64,000 nucleotides of DNA, from positions 2,108,001 to 2,172,000 of the forward strand of contig OZ241973.1 in assembly GCA_965204295.1 (NCBI GenBank), in the 5' to 3' direction. The translations under genes were made by a program, and so were the position numbers. The notes beneath the pieces were generated by a model. That model ran no database searches. It was not told the DNA's origin and worked only from the letters and a program-made list of their open reading frames with translations. The stretch is from JAWKWH01 sp965204295. Lineage in GTDB: Bacteria > Pseudomonadota > Alphaproteobacteria > Rhizobiales > Rhizobiaceae. Below are positions 1 through 7,591 of the stretch, piece after piece. Within the stretch, counting starts at the first letter, position 1. Every line of letters begins with the position of its first letter.

Positions 1-541
1 CGTCCTGCGGTTTCTTCTTGCCGCCATCGTCGACCTCGCCGCCGCCGGAACCGGGCTGATCGTCCTCGACGCCCGTCGGCGCGCGCGATTCGCTCGAACC
101 CGGTCGCTTGGCGATGCCATGCGAAATGTAGTTGACCGCATCATATCGGGTCATCTGCTGTTCCTGCAGGAAGTATGCGGCATGGCTCTCGCGCTCGGCA
201 AAGATGGCGACCAGCACATTGGCGCCTGACACTTCTTCGCGGCCCGATGACTGAACGTGGATAACCGCGCGCTGGATCACTCGCTGAAAACCGGATGTCG
301 GCTTTGAATCTTCTTCATAACCGGTGACGAGATTGTCGAGTTCGGTATCGACGTAATCGATCACGGTGCGCTTCAGGTCGTTCAAATCGACATTGCAGGC
401 GCGCATGACGGCAGCCGCATCCTTGTCGTCGATGAGGGCGAGCAGAAGATGTTCGAGCGTGGCATATTCGTGATGGCGTTCGTTGGCGAACGTCAATGCC
501 TGATGCAGCGCCTGTTCCAGGCTTTGTGAAAATGCAGGCAT
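1..541 (-). CDS. clpA: ATP-dependent Clp protease ATP-binding subunit ClpA (N-terminal part, runs off the left edge)
   Basis: Only the first 180 or so residues are present. The protein begins MPAFSQSLEQALHQAL, the usual start of the ClpA N-domain, and the two Clp_N helical repeats can be followed through FANERHHEYATLEHLL and SGREEVSGANVLVAIF. The last visible part is an acidic, Gly-rich linker that precedes the first AAA+ module in alphaproteobacterial ClpA. ClpA is the AAA+ unfoldase that feeds substrates into ClpP; its N-domain docks ClpS. The start codon lies 7 nt after the clpS stop, with a GAGG Shine-Dalgarno match inside the end of clpS, so the two genes are surely co-transcribed. Confidence 0.95.
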   Translation of the reverse strand, partial: MPAFSQSLEQALHQALTFANERHHEYATLEHLLLALIDDKDAAAVMRACNVDLNDLKRTVIDYVDTELDNLVTGYEEDSKPTSGFQRVIQRAVIHVQSSGREEVSGANVLVAIFAERESHAAYFLQEQQMTRYDAVNYISHGIAKRPGSSESRAPTGVEDDQPGSGGGEVDDGGKKKPQD

Positions 542-548
542 TCCTACC

Positions 549-923
549 TCACTTCTTTTCCATCACGCATTGCAGCGGATGCTGATGCTGACGTGCGAAA
601 TCCATCACGTTCGATACCTTGGTCTCCGCCACCTCAAAAGTATAGACCCCGCATTCGCCAACACCGTGATTGTGAACGTGGAGCATGATTTTTGTCGCCT
701 GCTCCCGATTCTTGCTGAAGAATCGCTCCAGAACGTGAACGACAAACTCCATCGGCGTGTAGTCGTCATTCAATATCAATACGCGGTAGAGACTCGGCTT
801 CTTGGTTCTTGTGCGGGTGATGACAGCCGTGCCGCGGTCGCCGTCGCGGCCGTCGGCATCGTCATCCCGATCTTCCTGCAATTTCGTGCGGCGATCGATC
901 AGTCTCTCAACAATCTGCGCCAC
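549..923 (-). CDS. clpS: ATP-dependent Clp protease adaptor ClpS
   Basis: 124 residues from a GTG start. ClpS is the N-recognin that delivers N-degron substrates to ClpA. The core runs from about residue 40 to 122: the segment LYRVLILNDDYTPMEFVV is the family signature, followed by the ERFFSKNREQA helix, MLHVHNHGVGECGVYT and the C-terminal helix that ends QHPLQCVMEKK. The first 40 residues are charged and Asp/Arg-rich, as in many rhizobial ClpS proteins. No good ribosome-binding site precedes the GTG, and the next in-frame Met lies inside the core, so the exact start is uncertain. It is followed directly by clpA. Confidence 0.95.
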   Translation of the reverse strand: MAQIVERLIDRRTKLQEDRDDDADGRDGDRGTAVITRTRTKKPSLYRVLILNDDYTPMEFVVHVLERFFSKNREQATKIMLHVHNHGVGECGVYTFEVAETKVSNVMDFARQHQHPLQCVMEKK

Positions 924-1063
924 GGTGTGCCTGCCGAAAAACCTGTTTCGCGTGAGCGCCCATGTAGGCGCTTCACCGACAATTGTAAGGCCTGAAAGTC
1001 AGGTGACAATACGGGGATCGTGATAAATGTGCGCCGATCACCAAAACCCGTATCTGAAGACGC

Positions 1064-1096
1064 AAAAACCCGACAGCGTGGGGCTGCCGGGTTTTT
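1064..1096 (-). terminator. Rho-independent terminator, potentially bidirectional
   Basis: A stem pairs AAAAACCCG (1064-1072) with CGGGTTTTT (1088-1096), extended by CAGC/GCTG across one mismatch, with a 5-nt GTGGG loop. The T-run read on the minus strand ends transcription of the phasin gene that stops at 1154; because both arms carry A/T runs it could also act on the plus strand. It separates the phasin gene from clpS. Confidence 0.85.
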
Positions 1097-1153
1097 CAAT
1101 GTTCCGCCGATAATCCGGGCGCCGGATCCGGCGCGGATATTCCGTGGTTCGAC

Positions 1154-1483
1154 TTACTTCGCCTTGTTGATAGCCTTGTCGGTCGGCTTGAACGCGTCCT
1201 TCGTCATGTCGGCGTAGATTTCGCCGACCTTGGTCGCCTGAGCAACCGTGCGCTCAAACGCCTCCTTGGCATATTCGGATTGCGCCTCGAACGCCTTTTC
1301 CGCAGTGTTGGCGGCCGCCGCTTTTTCGAATGCCGAAACACCGCTCTCAACGGACGTCTTTGCATATTCCGCGGTTTCGGCGGCGAGAGCCTGTACGCCG
1401 TTGGACCATGCTGCCGCGCATTTCATGGCGTTGTCGACGATCTCCTTGTTGAATTTGCTGACATTCTCAAAAGACCGGTTCAT
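1154..1483 (-). CDS. Phasin family protein
   Basis: 109 residues starting at an ATG preceded by GAAAGGACG. The sequence is short, Ala-rich and almost wholly helical: the stretches FNKEIVDNAMKCAAAWSNG, AEYAKTSVESGVSAFEKAA and EAQSEYAKEAFERTVAQAT match the Phasin_2 pattern, ending in a Lys-rich tail. Phasins coat polyhydroxyalkanoate granules or act as general amphipathic helpers; no PHA genes are visible here, so the partner is unknown. The frame stays open upstream to 1558, but that extension lacks a phasin pattern and a ribosome-binding site. Monocistronic, with its own terminator at 1064-1096. Confidence 0.85.
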   Translation of the reverse strand: MNRSFENVSKFNKEIVDNAMKCAAAWSNGVQALAAETAEYAKTSVESGVSAFEKAAAANTAEKAFEAQSEYAKEAFERTVAQATKVGEIYADMTKDAFKPTDKAINKAK

Positions 1484-1710
1484 CGTTGGCGTCCTTTCAT
1501 TGGCTTGATGGGAGGAATGCGATATGCTGCATTGCGAAAGATTTAGTGTGCGTTGCACAAAACGTCAACCATGTCGGAAGAATTCGCACGAATTCATCAA
1601 GGGTCCGGTTATCATAAACGGATTGGTAACGACGTGCCGGTTAGCCTGACCGCGACACCGGCAGTTTGTCACCGGTGAGTTTACGAATTCCTGATTATGC
1701 GGGTGATGAT

Positions 1711-3012
1711 GTGCGTTTCGCGTTTTCGAGTTCGACCGGGGTATCCACCCTGTTTGTCTTCCTTGCTTTTTGCGCCTCCATTGTCGCCATGCCGGCGACG
1801 GCTGACGCCAATTCCAAATATGCGGCGATCGTGGTTGACGCCAACACCGGCAAGGTGTTGCACGCTTCGCGGTCAAATTCGCCGCGTTATCCGGCGTCGC
1901 TCGTCAAAATGATGACGCTTTACATGGTGTTCGAAGCGCTCGATACGAAACGGGTATCCAAGAATACCCGCATTCGCTTCTCCGGATACGCCGCCGGCAA
2001 ACCGCCATCCAAGCTGGGTATAAAACCCGGGCGTTCGATCTCGGTCGAGTCCGCCATTTTGGCGTTGGTGACCAAGTCGGCCAACGATGTCGCGGCGGCG
2101 GTCGGCGAGCATCTCGGAGGGTCCGAAGCCAATTTCGCCCGGATGATGACGGCCAAGGCGCGGCAATTGGGCATGAAGTCGACGCGCTTTCGCAATGCGT
2201 CCGGCCTTCCCGATTCCAAACAGGTGACGACCGCACGCGACATGGCGACGCTCGGTCTGGCGCTGAGGGAACACTTCCCGCATCATTATCGCTATTTTTC
2301 CACACGCACGTTTCGGCACGGCAAACGCCGCTATGGCAATCACAATCGTCTGCTCGGACAGGTGCGCGGCGTTGACGGCATCAAGACCGGATACACTCGC
2401 GCCTCGGGTTTCAATCTCGTAACGTCGGCCACGAAGGGCAAACGGCGCATCGTCGCCGTGGTAATGGGCGGGCGATCCGGAAAATCGCGCAACGCGGCAA
2501 TGACGGCGCTTGTAAAGAAATATCTGCCTCGTGCTTCCAAGCGCTCTCGCGGACCTCTCGTGGCGGCGCGCAAGGTCAGCCCCAAGGCGGTGACGGCAAA
2601 ACTGCCCGAAACAATAGCGCCGGTTCCTGAGCCGCGTCCCGCCAAGGTCGCCGTCGCATTGGCATATGCTCCCGTGCCAAGGGCCCGTATCCCCGAAAAG
2701 ACCGTCAGGGATGCTCTCGATCCGGTCGAAACCGGAGCAACCCGGAAAGACGACCGTTCGAGGCCGACCGGTTGGATCGTGCAGGTCGCCTCTTTGCCAA
2801 GCGAAGGGGAGGCACGTGAATTTATCGGCAAAACAAAGCGCAAGGCAGGGCCTGTTTTAGCGAATGTCACCGGATTTACCGAAACGTTCGAGAAGAACGG
2901 AACGGTGTACCACCGCGTCCGGTTCGGCGGCTTCAGTTCGAAAGACAGGGCGTGGGGAACCTGTTCCAGGCTGAAGAAACGCAAGATTCCCTGCTATGCG
3001 GTCGCGCAATGA
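1711..3012 (+). CDS. D-alanyl-D-alanine carboxypeptidase (penicillin-binding protein 5/6 type) with C-terminal SPOR domain
   Basis: Serine D,D-carboxypeptidase that trims the terminal D-Ala of peptidoglycan side chains in the periplasm. With the GTG start chosen here a signal peptide (FLAFCASIVAMPATADA) comes first. The three active-site motifs are all present: SLVK (nucleophile Ser about 63, Lys 66), SAN (about 123-125) and KTG (about 225-227, in DGIKTGYTRASGF). A Pro/Ala-rich linker leads to a C-terminal SPOR domain (from WIVQVASLPSEGEA to the end), which in known proteins binds denuded glycan at the septum. TTG (1666) and GTG (1675) are alternative starts; none has a convincing ribosome-binding site. 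Confidence 0.93.
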   Translation: MRFAFSSSTGVSTLFVFLAFCASIVAMPATADANSKYAAIVVDANTGKVLHASRSNSPRYPASLVKMMTLYMVFEALDTKRVSKNTRIRFSGYAAGKPPSKLGIKPGRSISVESAILALVTKSANDVAAAVGEHLGGSEANFARMMTAKARQLGMKSTRFRNASGLPDSKQVTTARDMATLGLALREHFPHHYRYFSTRTFRHGKRRYGNHNRLLGQVRGVDGIKTGYTRASGFNLVTSATKGKRRIVAVVMGGRSGKSRNAAMTALVKKYLPRASKRSRGPLVAARKVSPKAVTAKLPETIAPVPEPRPAKVAVALAYAPVPRARIPEKTVRDALDPVETGATRKDDRSRPTGWIVQVASLPSEGEAREFIGKTKRKAGPVLANVTGFTETFEKNGTVYHRVRFGGFSSKDRAWGTCSRLKKRKIPCYAVAQ

Positions 3013-3086
3013 CAACGCAGGCGGAGGAATGCCGCAGGCCTCGTCGAATTGCCCCTGTCGTATCAGGCGCCCAAGGAGACCAGATC

Positions 3087-3779
3087 TCAATGTCCGCGCA
3101 AAAGAACGTCCTTGGCCTCATTTATTCTGGCCGCCAGGAAAGACGACCCGCCGAGATCGGGGTGAACGCGCTGCATAAGGCGGCGATGGGCCTTGTGAAT
3201 TTCCGCCGCGGCGGCTCCAGGCTCAAGACCAAGGATCTGGTAGGCTTCCTGCTTGGTCATGGCGCCCGATCCTGGAGGCTCTCCCAACCCGCCGCCAGCA
3301 TTCGCGTGCGCGTTCTCACGCCAGACGGTAAAGCGGCTGTCAAGATAGGTCTCCAATAGGCGGATGCTGTCGGCGTCGCTTTCCAGTTCGCCGTGCAATT
3401 CGAGCAGGTCGACAAGGTTCATTTGACCAAGCGTCTTTCCTTCATGCCGGCCCGCAAGAACCAGCCCCTCCATCACGCCGGAATCGTGGTCGAGATCCAT
3501 CTCCAACGCCGCGGTGCGGACCGAGGACTGTCCGCCCGGCGATTTTCGCCGCGCGCCGCGCAAACGTTGCGATGAAATCCAGCCCGCCGCCGCCATGATC
3601 AGCATGATGCCCAGGCCTGAGCGGCCGGCTATGAACGCCACGGCGCCCGCAAGGCCCAGCAGGCCCGGAACGATCATACGCACCGCGGAAGCGAGGGCCG
3701 CGGGATCGGCGCGCAGCAGCATCGTTCCGAACAGGCCGCCCGCCAGCAGGACAATCGCCAGCACAAGAAGGAACGTCAT
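3087..3779 (-). CDS. Membrane-anchored DnaJ-domain protein
   Basis: 230 residues. Two N-terminal hydrophobic segments (about residues 2-22 and 35-65) anchor it in the membrane; the middle is an acidic/charged region, and the last 60 residues form a J domain: EAYQILGLEPGAAAAEI, then the HPD tripeptide in VHPDLGGSS, then a final helix. J domains stimulate DnaK-type Hsp70 ATPase. The architecture (TM, spacer, C-terminal J) resembles TIM14/DjlC-like proteins of alphaproteobacteria. Its ATG overlaps the stop of the upstream VWA gene (ATGA), so the two are translationally coupled and probably act together. Confidence 0.85.
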   Translation of the reverse strand: MTFLLVLAIVLLAGGLFGTMLLRADPAALASAVRMIVPGLLGLAGAVAFIAGRSGLGIMLIMAAAGWISSQRLRGARRKSPGGQSSVRTAALEMDLDHDSGVMEGLVLAGRHEGKTLGQMNLVDLLELHGELESDADSIRLLETYLDSRFTVWRENAHANAGGGLGEPPGSGAMTKQEAYQILGLEPGAAAAEIHKAHRRLMQRVHPDLGGSSFLAARINEAKDVLLRGH

Positions 3780-4504
3780 TGTCTCTTCCTCCCCCGCATG
3801 TGGCCTATCAACAAGCGATCTTCGCGCGATCCCCGGGCTTCAAGCGCCTTGAAACCGCCGGAGGCATAAACAGCGATTGAAGAAAGCAGTCTGGCCAGCG
3901 TCGCAGCGGAGGAACGGTCAAACCGAAACCATGCACCGTTGGACAGATGCGTAATCTCGCGAAATGCCTGCTCCGCGGTCGGGTCGCCGCCTTCCTGAAA
4001 CACGAAAATCGGCACCCGTTTCAATCCCAGTTGACCGGCCTTGTCCGCGAGCTCGTCAACGGATTCCTCCATAGCGTCGCCGATGAACACCAGGGCGTCC
4101 ACGGCCTGACGTCCGGTTTCCTTCAAAGCGTGAGCGAGAACCCTGCCAATCTGCGTATGTCCGCCGCGACAATCGATTTTGACCATCAGGTTTTTCAGCG
4201 AGCCGGTATCGCCGACGAATTTGGAAGAACGGCATTCCCCGAATCCGCGAAAATAGACCAACTGAACATCAAGCGAGCCGACCCCGGCGGCGGCGTCGAA
4301 CATTTCCGCCTGAAGCGAACACGCCAGGTCCCATGTGGGTTGCCTGCTCATGGTCGCGTCCAACGCCAGGATGAGACGCCCTTTCCTGACCGATTTCAAC
4401 GCGCCGATCGCCTGCGCCTTGCGCAAGAATGTCGCGACATCCGGGCTTGCCGATGTATCGGGAATCGGCTTGCCGGCCGGAATCGGTGTCTTGTTGGCGC
4501 TCAT
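3776..4504 (-). CDS. VWA-domain (von Willebrand factor A-like) protein
   Basis: 242 residues with no signal peptide or TM segment, so probably cytoplasmic. After a Pro-rich N-terminus, LILALDATMSRQPTWDLA is a MIDAS-like strand-loop (D-A-T-M-S in place of the classic DxSxS). The pattern continues with GGHTQIGRVL (the MIDAS Thr region) and ALVFIGDAMEE (a D in the third MIDAS position). The fold probably binds a divalent metal and a protein partner. It overlaps the DnaJ-domain gene by 4 nt, a pairing I infer to be functional. The substrate is unknown. Confidence 0.75.
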   Translation of the reverse strand: MSANKTPIPAGKPIPDTSASPDVATFLRKAQAIGALKSVRKGRLILALDATMSRQPTWDLACSLQAEMFDAAAGVGSLDVQLVYFRGFGECRSSKFVGDTGSLKNLMVKIDCRGGHTQIGRVLAHALKETGRQAVDALVFIGDAMEESVDELADKAGQLGLKRVPIFVFQEGGDPTAEQAFREITHLSNGAWFRFDRSSAATLARLLSSIAVYASGGFKALEARGSREDRLLIGHMRGRKRQ

Positions 4505-4688
4505 TGTCCTTGGAACATGTGGCGGTATTGTCTTCGATGCAAGGACATTACCGCAATTCCGCCGGTAGGTGGAAAGTCAACCGATCCAAATCCTGACTTG
4601 AAAGTCACATCCGGAAAATGCCGTCTGGCAAATTCGCGCCTTCCGCGGTTTTCATCCGGATTTCAAGCCGTGCTTAACACCGGGCGAA

Positions 4689-5074
4689 ATGCTGGAAATG
4701 GGCGTTTTCGAGGGCAAATACTGCAACGACTGCCGGGAAGAATTGCCGTCGGAATGGTATATGAACGCCAGATTATCCGATGTCGCCGATCCGGCCCTCA
4801 ATTATTTCGGCGTGAAAAGCCGGCAGCCGCTTTCCGTGTGGCGGCAAAACGGCTGGATCGTCGGTCCGGATCCGCGCGGCTGGTTTCAGTAGTATTGCCG
4901 ATATTATCTGGAACGCCGCATCCCGGACATCGATCAATGGCAGATCAAGCGGTGGAAAGCGTTCGCCCGTCATGCCGTTCAGATCAGGGCCAACTGCGAT
5001 CCCGGAGACATCTTCTGCCGCCCGCGGCAACGGCAGGCGCGGCTCTTCAATGGGCGCGCGTTCCGTTCGTCTAG
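4689..5074 (+). pseudogene. Conserved hypothetical protein with internal amber stop and 3' frameshift
   Basis: The frame opens MLEMGVFEGKYCNDCREEL and reads to GPDPRGWFQ, where a TAG interrupts at 4890-4892. The same frame then continues plausibly: YCRYYLERRIPDIDQWQIKR, then RANCDPGDIFCRPRQRQ. From memory, homologues carry Trp between GWFQ and YCRYY, so TGG changed to TAG is the simple explanation. Near the end the expected tail (ALQWARVPFV then TAG at 5072-5074) sits in another frame, implying an indel around 5035-5045. The family is an uncharacterised alphaproteobacterial one rich in Cys, Trp and Arg. Two independent lesions argue for real decay rather than one sequencing error. Confidence 0.65.
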
Positions 5075-5080
5075 AGCCGT

Positions 5081-5518
5081 TCACAACAGCCCGAGTTCGG
5101 CCAGTTCAAGCCGCAGTTCCGCGGGGACGGACGCCATGCCGTCCTTGCCTCCGGCGAGATCGGCCGGCGCTTCGGAACCCTTCAGATAGCGCCAGCCCTG
5201 AAAAGTGCGCCTGGGCCGCCAATACGTTGGGACAACTTCCGGCTCCATCACCAAATCGCATCGGCTTACGCCGTTTGAATCCGTGAACGGCCTGATTGCC
5301 GTCAAACGCTGGCGACACTGAATGTTCCCCTTGATCACCCAGTAGAGCGATCCTCGCGCTTCCAGCTCCTTCGCCCGTTTCGGGAGCATTCTCGTCGTGT
5401 GGATATATTCCGGTGCCTGGCCGGCCTTCTTCCGCCGCGCCTTCTCACGCTCGACGGATTGGATCAGATGCTCGACACTGTCGCAGCCGACGCATAGTTT
5501 GAGAAGATGAAGAGCCAT
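5081..5518 (-). CDS. DUF1489 family protein
   Basis: 145 residues from MALHLLKLCVGCDSVEHLI, the usual opening of DUF1489 proteins, which are widespread in alphaproteobacteria and of unknown function. Recognisable later parts are HTTRMLPKRAKELEARGSLY, WVIKGNIQCRQRL and a C-terminal YWRPRRTFQGWRYL. The frame stays open upstream to 5554 but the extra residues do not fit the family. The gene is convergent with the broken gene ending at 5074 and follows sdaA on the same strand with a 69-nt gap. Confidence 0.85.
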   Translation of the reverse strand: MALHLLKLCVGCDSVEHLIQSVEREKARRKKAGQAPEYIHTTRMLPKRAKELEARGSLYWVIKGNIQCRQRLTAIRPFTDSNGVSRCDLVMEPEVVPTYWRPRRTFQGWRYLKGSEAPADLAGGKDGMASVPAELRLELAELGLL

Positions 5519-5587
5519 TTGCCCATGGTGCGGCCCGCGGCGGCCCGAGGTCAATGTCCGCGGGATGGCCGTCCACAGGGTCGGCGA

Positions 5588-6988
5588 TCAGCAGGCGACC
5601 ACATTTACGGCAAGGCCGCCCTTGCTGGTTTCCTTGTAGCGCTCGCTCATGTCGAGGCCGGTCTGGCGCATGGTTTCGATTGCCGCGTCAAGCGGCACAA
5701 AATGCTTGCCGTCGCCCTTGACGGCGAGTGAAGCGGCCGTCACCGCCTTGACCGCGCCAAGCGCGTTACGCTCGATGCACGGTACCTGCACAAGACCTCC
5801 GACGGGATCGCAGGTCATGCCGAGATGGTGTTCCAACGCGATTTCAGCCGCGTTTTCAACCTGCTCGGCATTACCGCCCATGACCGCGGCAAGGCCGGCG
5901 GCCGCCATGGCCGAAGCCGAGCCCACTTCGCCCTGGCAACCGACTTCCGCGCCGGAAATGGATGCGTTGTGCTTGACGATGCCGCCGACCGCCGCGGCCG
6001 TGAGAAGGAAATCGCGGACGCCCACCCGTTCGGCATCCTCGTGAAAACGCAGCCAATAGCGCAACACGGCCGGAACCACTCCCGCCGCGCCGTTCGTCGG
6101 CGCGGTGACGATCCGGCCGCCGGAAGCGTTCTCCTCGTTCACGGCCATGGCGTAGACCGACAGCCAGTCATTGGCGAGCAGCGGATTTTGCCTGTTCTGC
6201 TTCCATTCTTCATTGAGCCGGTCATGCAATCGCCGCGCACGGCGGCGCACGTTCAGCCCGCCGGGCATCGTGCCGTCCTGCGACAAACCGCGTTCGATGC
6301 AGCCGCGCATCGCTTTCCAAATGCCGTCGACACCGGCATCGAGGTCGTCGCGGCCGATGCGCGTCTCCTCGTTCGCACGCTTCATTTCCGCAATCGACAG
6401 GCCGCTCGACGTCGCCATTTCGAGCATCTGTTTTGCGTTTAGAAACGGATAGGGAACGCCCTTTTCGGCCTCAGGCTTCTTTTGGGCCTTGAGCCGCCGC
6501 AACTCCTCCTCCGAAACGACAAATCCGCCGCCGATCGAGTAATAGACCCGCTTCAGCAGCAAACGGTCATCGCGATCGAATGCGCTGAACGACATGCCGT
6601 TGGCATGTCCGGGCAACGGGTTTTGGCGATCGAACACCAGATTTTCGGCGGGGTCGAAACGGTATTCCGGATGACCGGGAGGCCGCACTTTCCCGCCGGT
6701 GATTATCCTTTCGACAATCGACCCGGCATCGTCGGGATCAATCGTGTCCGGGGCTTCGCCCGCAAGCCCCATCATGACCGCCCGGTGGGTGCCGTGACCC
6801 ACGCCGGTAAAGGCGAGCGATCCATGCAGGCTCGCGGTTAATCGCGTGACGACGGCGCCGCGCGGGCGCGGCCAATCGTCACCGGCCAATTCATCAAGAA
6901 AGCGGTTTGCCGCCGTCATCGGTCCCATCGTGTGGGAACTCGACGGCCCAATTCCGATCTTGAACAAGTCGAAAACAGACAGAAACAT
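5588..6988 (-). CDS. sdaA: L-serine ammonia-lyase (iron-sulfur-dependent)
   Basis: 466 residues, full length for the single-chain bacterial enzyme that deaminates L-serine to pyruvate and ammonia. The N-terminal beta-domain starts MFLSVFDLFKIGIGPSSSHT with the SSSHTMGP substrate/phosphate-type loop. The catalytic alpha-domain carries the cysteines that ligate the [4Fe-4S] cluster, including GCQGEVGSASAMAA, GMTCDPVGG and VQVPCIERNA, and ends with a C-terminal Cys, as in E. coli SdaA where the tail Cys enters the active site. No obvious operon partner. Confidence 0.96.
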   Translation of the reverse strand: MFLSVFDLFKIGIGPSSSHTMGPMTAANRFLDELAGDDWPRPRGAVVTRLTASLHGSLAFTGVGHGTHRAVMMGLAGEAPDTIDPDDAGSIVERIITGGKVRPPGHPEYRFDPAENLVFDRQNPLPGHANGMSFSAFDRDDRLLLKRVYYSIGGGFVVSEEELRRLKAQKKPEAEKGVPYPFLNAKQMLEMATSSGLSIAEMKRANEETRIGRDDLDAGVDGIWKAMRGCIERGLSQDGTMPGGLNVRRRARRLHDRLNEEWKQNRQNPLLANDWLSVYAMAVNEENASGGRIVTAPTNGAAGVVPAVLRYWLRFHEDAERVGVRDFLLTAAAVGGIVKHNASISGAEVGCQGEVGSASAMAAAGLAAVMGGNAEQVENAAEIALEHHLGMTCDPVGGLVQVPCIERNALGAVKAVTAASLAVKGDGKHFVPLDAAIETMRQTGLDMSERYKETSKGGLAVNVVAC

Positions 6989-7113
6989 CGCCGATTAAAT
7001 CCCGTTCGCCGTTGCGATGGCCGCAACTGAACCGTTTCATCGTTCGCATCGGGAATACCGCGCCTTGGCCCGCATTCGCGCACACGAATGCGACATCAAT
7101 GATCATGGAAAAG

Positions 7114-7143
7114 AAAAAGCGCCGGCAAATCCGGCGTTTTTTT
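7114..7143 (-). terminator. Intrinsic terminator after the 42-residue membrane protein gene
   Basis: CGCCGG (7120-7125) pairs with CCGGCG (7131-7136) around a 5-nt loop, flanked by A-runs and a 7-nt T-run, so it can work in both directions. It lies 21 nt past the stop of the small gene at 7164-7292 on the minus strand and downstream of no plus-strand gene. Confidence 0.85.
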
Positions 7144-7163
7144 CTATTCCGCGATTTGACCGG

Positions 7164-7292
7164 TCAGTTGGCGGCGAGCGTCGCCGCCATTTCAACATCG
7201 CCAAACAAAAATGCCAATCCAATGATCGCGGCGAAACCGGCGACCGCCCGGACAGTGACGCCCCAGCAGGATTTCCGAACGCTGTCGTCCAT
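7164..7292 (-). CDS. Small membrane protein (42 residues)
   Basis: An ATG-initiated frame of 42 residues: a short basic/polar head (MDDSVRKSCWGVTVR), one clear transmembrane helix (AVAGFAAIIGLAFLFG) and a short tail (DVEMAATLAAN). It lies alone in a region otherwise without genes and is followed within 21 nt by a strong intrinsic terminator on the same strand, which is the main argument that it is expressed. The predicted topology is a single-span inner-membrane peptide. The function is unknown. Confidence 0.55.
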   Translation of the reverse strand: MDDSVRKSCWGVTVRAVAGFAAIIGLAFLFGDVEMAATLAAN

Positions 7293-7591
7293 CAAAATAC
7301 CCGTTCGATTAATCTTGTCCCGAGGTCCCGGACTTCATCGTCCGCCCTCGTGTCGAGGCGCAGTCCTTACCGCGCCGTTAACAAATCGGCAACCATGTTT
7401 TTACGGAAACGCGTCAATTTCCGCATGGTTGAATTGCAGCCGGGACATGCCCGATTCCAAGGGTTTCAATCGATATCGATTCGTTGCCCGGATGTGGCGC
7501 AAGCCGCAAGCCTGTCGGAATCGCGACTCGACAATGTCATCCGTTCCGCTCCGCCACCGTCAACGCGGCGACCGATTCGTTCAGGATCGGC
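7293..7591. other. Intergenic region without a recognised gene
   Basis: About 300 bases between the small membrane gene and gatA. Plus-strand frames that cross it run on into antisense of gatA and have no recognisable family; I see no RNA gene. Its right part must hold the end of gatA transcription, and its left part the promoter of the small gene, but no box is clear enough to place. Confidence 0.5.

Noticed and set aside
1020..1217. Small plus-strand frame across the terminator near 1080
   Set aside because: It spans a strong terminator and lacks a ribosome-binding site or family pattern.
4890..4892. Possibility that TAG is read as an amino acid in this organism, since several broken genes have in-frame TAG
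   Set aside because: Many intact genes here end in TAG (for example ctaD, ctaE, yqgE, the DsbA-like gene and the chimeric gene), and the broken genes also carry frameshifts or TGA stops.
3947..5074. 375-residue plus-strand frame overlapping the VWA gene
   Set aside because: Most of it is antisense to the VWA gene; only its last few codons match the tail of the broken gene at 4689-5074.
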